From Pelagophyceae sp. CCMP2097 (Eukaryota; Sar; Pelagophyceae), in assembly GCA_026770575.1 (NCBI GenBank), contig MU657181.1, forward strand, positions 346,750-410,749: 64,000 bases of DNA. Direction: 5' to 3'. The notes beneath the pieces are model-generated. The model saw only the letters and a program-made list of their open reading frames with translations. It was not told the origin of the DNA and made no database searches. The position numbers and the translations under genes are program-made. Positions within the stretch are counted from its first letter, which is position 1. Every line of letters starts with the position of its first letter. Positions 63,139 to 64,000 of the stretch are shown here, piece by piece.

Positions 63139-64000
63139 ATGGCCGAAGGGCCCGCTCCGGCGGCGGCGGCGGCGGCGGCGGACGCGGGCGGCGTCGCCGG
63201 CGGTGGCCCCGGCGCCATCGAGGCCCTCGCACCGACGGCGCGCGCGGGTTTGTGGTTCCAGCAGAAGCTGCGGCGGAGCGTGCGCGACGCGGCCGCGCGC
63301 GCGCTGCGGGCCGGCGGCCGCGACGCGCCCGCCGCCGAGGCGCTGGCGGAAGCGCTCGCGGGGCGGTGGCGCGGACTCCTCGCAGAGGGCGGCCTCGGTG
63401 CGCCTCTCCGCATCCCATGAGACGCAGCGCCTCGGCCGACCGGCCCGCCGGCAGGTGCGTTCCTGGACCGCGGCGACGCGCTCGACGGCTCGCGCGACGA
63501 CTCGGTGGCGGCCGCCGCGGCCGACGTCCGGCGAGGCGCCGCCGCGCTCCACGGCCCCGGGACGCGGTCCGTCGACGCCGGCGAGCGGCCCGGCGACCGC
63601 ATCCGACGCTCGATGGTGCGTCGACTGGTGCGCGGTCCTTTGCGCGGCCGGTCCGAATGCGGGCGTAGGCAGGCCGGCCGGCGCCGAGGATGCCGTGGCC
63701 CATGTGGGCGGCTCGGCCATGGAGCCCGGCGGAGGACGCGCGCGACCGGCTCCTGGACCGGGCCCACGTCCGGTCCACAGCGGGCGCGCTTCCGGCAGCG
63801 GGCCTCGAGAAATACAAATACACCATCGCGGGCGACGTCCGCACAGAGGCCATGGCCATGGCCGCGCAAGCCGCGCGTGCGTCCCGGCCCGCATGTAAAC
63901 CCCTGGCCGACGACGGACGTTAGGCGACCAAGCGGCGGCGTACCCGCGGCCGGCGGACGACGACCGCGCGCAGCGGCCGGCGGACGACGCGCCGCGCCGC
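63139..64000 (+). CDS. hypothetical protein, 3' end outside the window
   Basis: Exons 63139-63397, 63455-63615, 63669-63876 and 63924 onward, cut at 64000; all phases agree and all donors are GTGCG-type. The first exon is Ala/Gly-rich, then helical (ARAGLWFQQKLRRSVRDAAA, EALAEALAGRWRGLLAEG). Later parts have SVAAAAADVRRGAAALHGPG, WSPAEDARDRLLDRAHVRST and LEKYKYTIAGDVRTEAMAMA. No known domain recognised and no signal peptide. It starts head to head with the ubiquitin-like gene 205 bases away. Confidence 0.5.

Noticed and set aside
62117..63668. Overlapping + strand frames of 238 and 475 codons
   Set aside because: They are the antisense of the ubiquitin-like gene and a shifted frame of the next gene; Arg-rich low-complexity translation.

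Overview
This window is nuclear DNA of a GC-rich, compact, intron-rich eukaryote, most probably a photosynthetic stramenopile of the pelagophyte kind (Aureococcus-like). That placement is an inference. It rests on a six-exon light-harvesting (LHC) gene with a secretory signal peptide followed by a GFVAP plastid-entry motif, a second plastid-targeted gene with a WAFQPP motif, a selenocysteine-containing methionine sulfoxide reductase, very high GC at third codon positions, and introns of mostly 45-130 bases whose 5' splice sites are usually GTGCG[T/C] instead of GTRAGT. No sign of a bacterial operon, phage, plasmid or CRISPR array was seen. Genes lie on both strands, a few hundred bases apart. 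I rebuilt the exon-intron structures by hand from reading frame, splice sites and family similarity. Exon coordinates in the evidence fields are therefore predictions, checked only for phase.

Layout. 1-230: end of a dispersed tRNA-derived repeat. 0.67-11.1 kb: DUF1279/FAM210-like membrane protein, a small hypothetical gene, plastid SohB-type protease, plastid-type ribosomal protein L18, CAF-1 p60 histone chaperone with an 11-base microexon, bestrophin-like channel, an EF-hand membrane protein and an M23 peptidase. 11.7-16.5 kb: a 1,548-residue IQ/HEAT/PH-domain scaffold. 16.9-17.4 kb: second repeat copy. 18-21 kb: P-type H+-ATPase. 21.3-23 kb: START-like lipid-binding protein. 23341-24070: assembly gap. 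24.4-29 kb: an Ala-rich protein and a trifunctional purine enzyme in the order GARS-GART-AIRS. 29.2-41 kb, mostly minus strand: COX6A, dihydrodiol dehydrogenase-like oxidoreductase, aldo/keto reductase, a 954-residue TPR/J-domain protein, a DUF1769 protein and the LHC protein. 40.9-46.4 kb: selenoprotein MsrB with a downstream SECIS, fatty-acid-hydroxylase-superfamily enzyme, ABC1/ADCK kinase and the third repeat copy. 46.4-51.5 kb: PARP-type zinc-finger protein with an exact 222-bp internal duplication, a glycosyltransferase and an orphan secreted or plastid protein. 51.9-56.3 kb: a patch of decayed genes (34-bp duplication frameshift, WD40 fragment, 7-bp insertion frameshift, WD40 gene with an in-frame TGA) around an intact HIRRGD glycosyltransferase. 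56.6-64 kb: hormone-sensitive-lipase-like enzyme, AlkB-like dioxygenase, a helical hypothetical protein, a ubiquitin-like/ZFAND1-like protein and a hypothetical gene cut by the window end.

The genes do not form one pathway. They serve chloroplast function (LHC, SohB, L18), mitochondrial function (COX6A, ABC1 kinase), purine synthesis, chromatin, proteostasis, redox repair and membrane transport. The most notable signals are the selenoprotein MsrB with its SECIS, the unusual order of the purine fusion, the repeated need for GC-AG introns and very small exons to keep conserved reading frames, and the composite hairpin/ACAG/tRNA-like repeat family.
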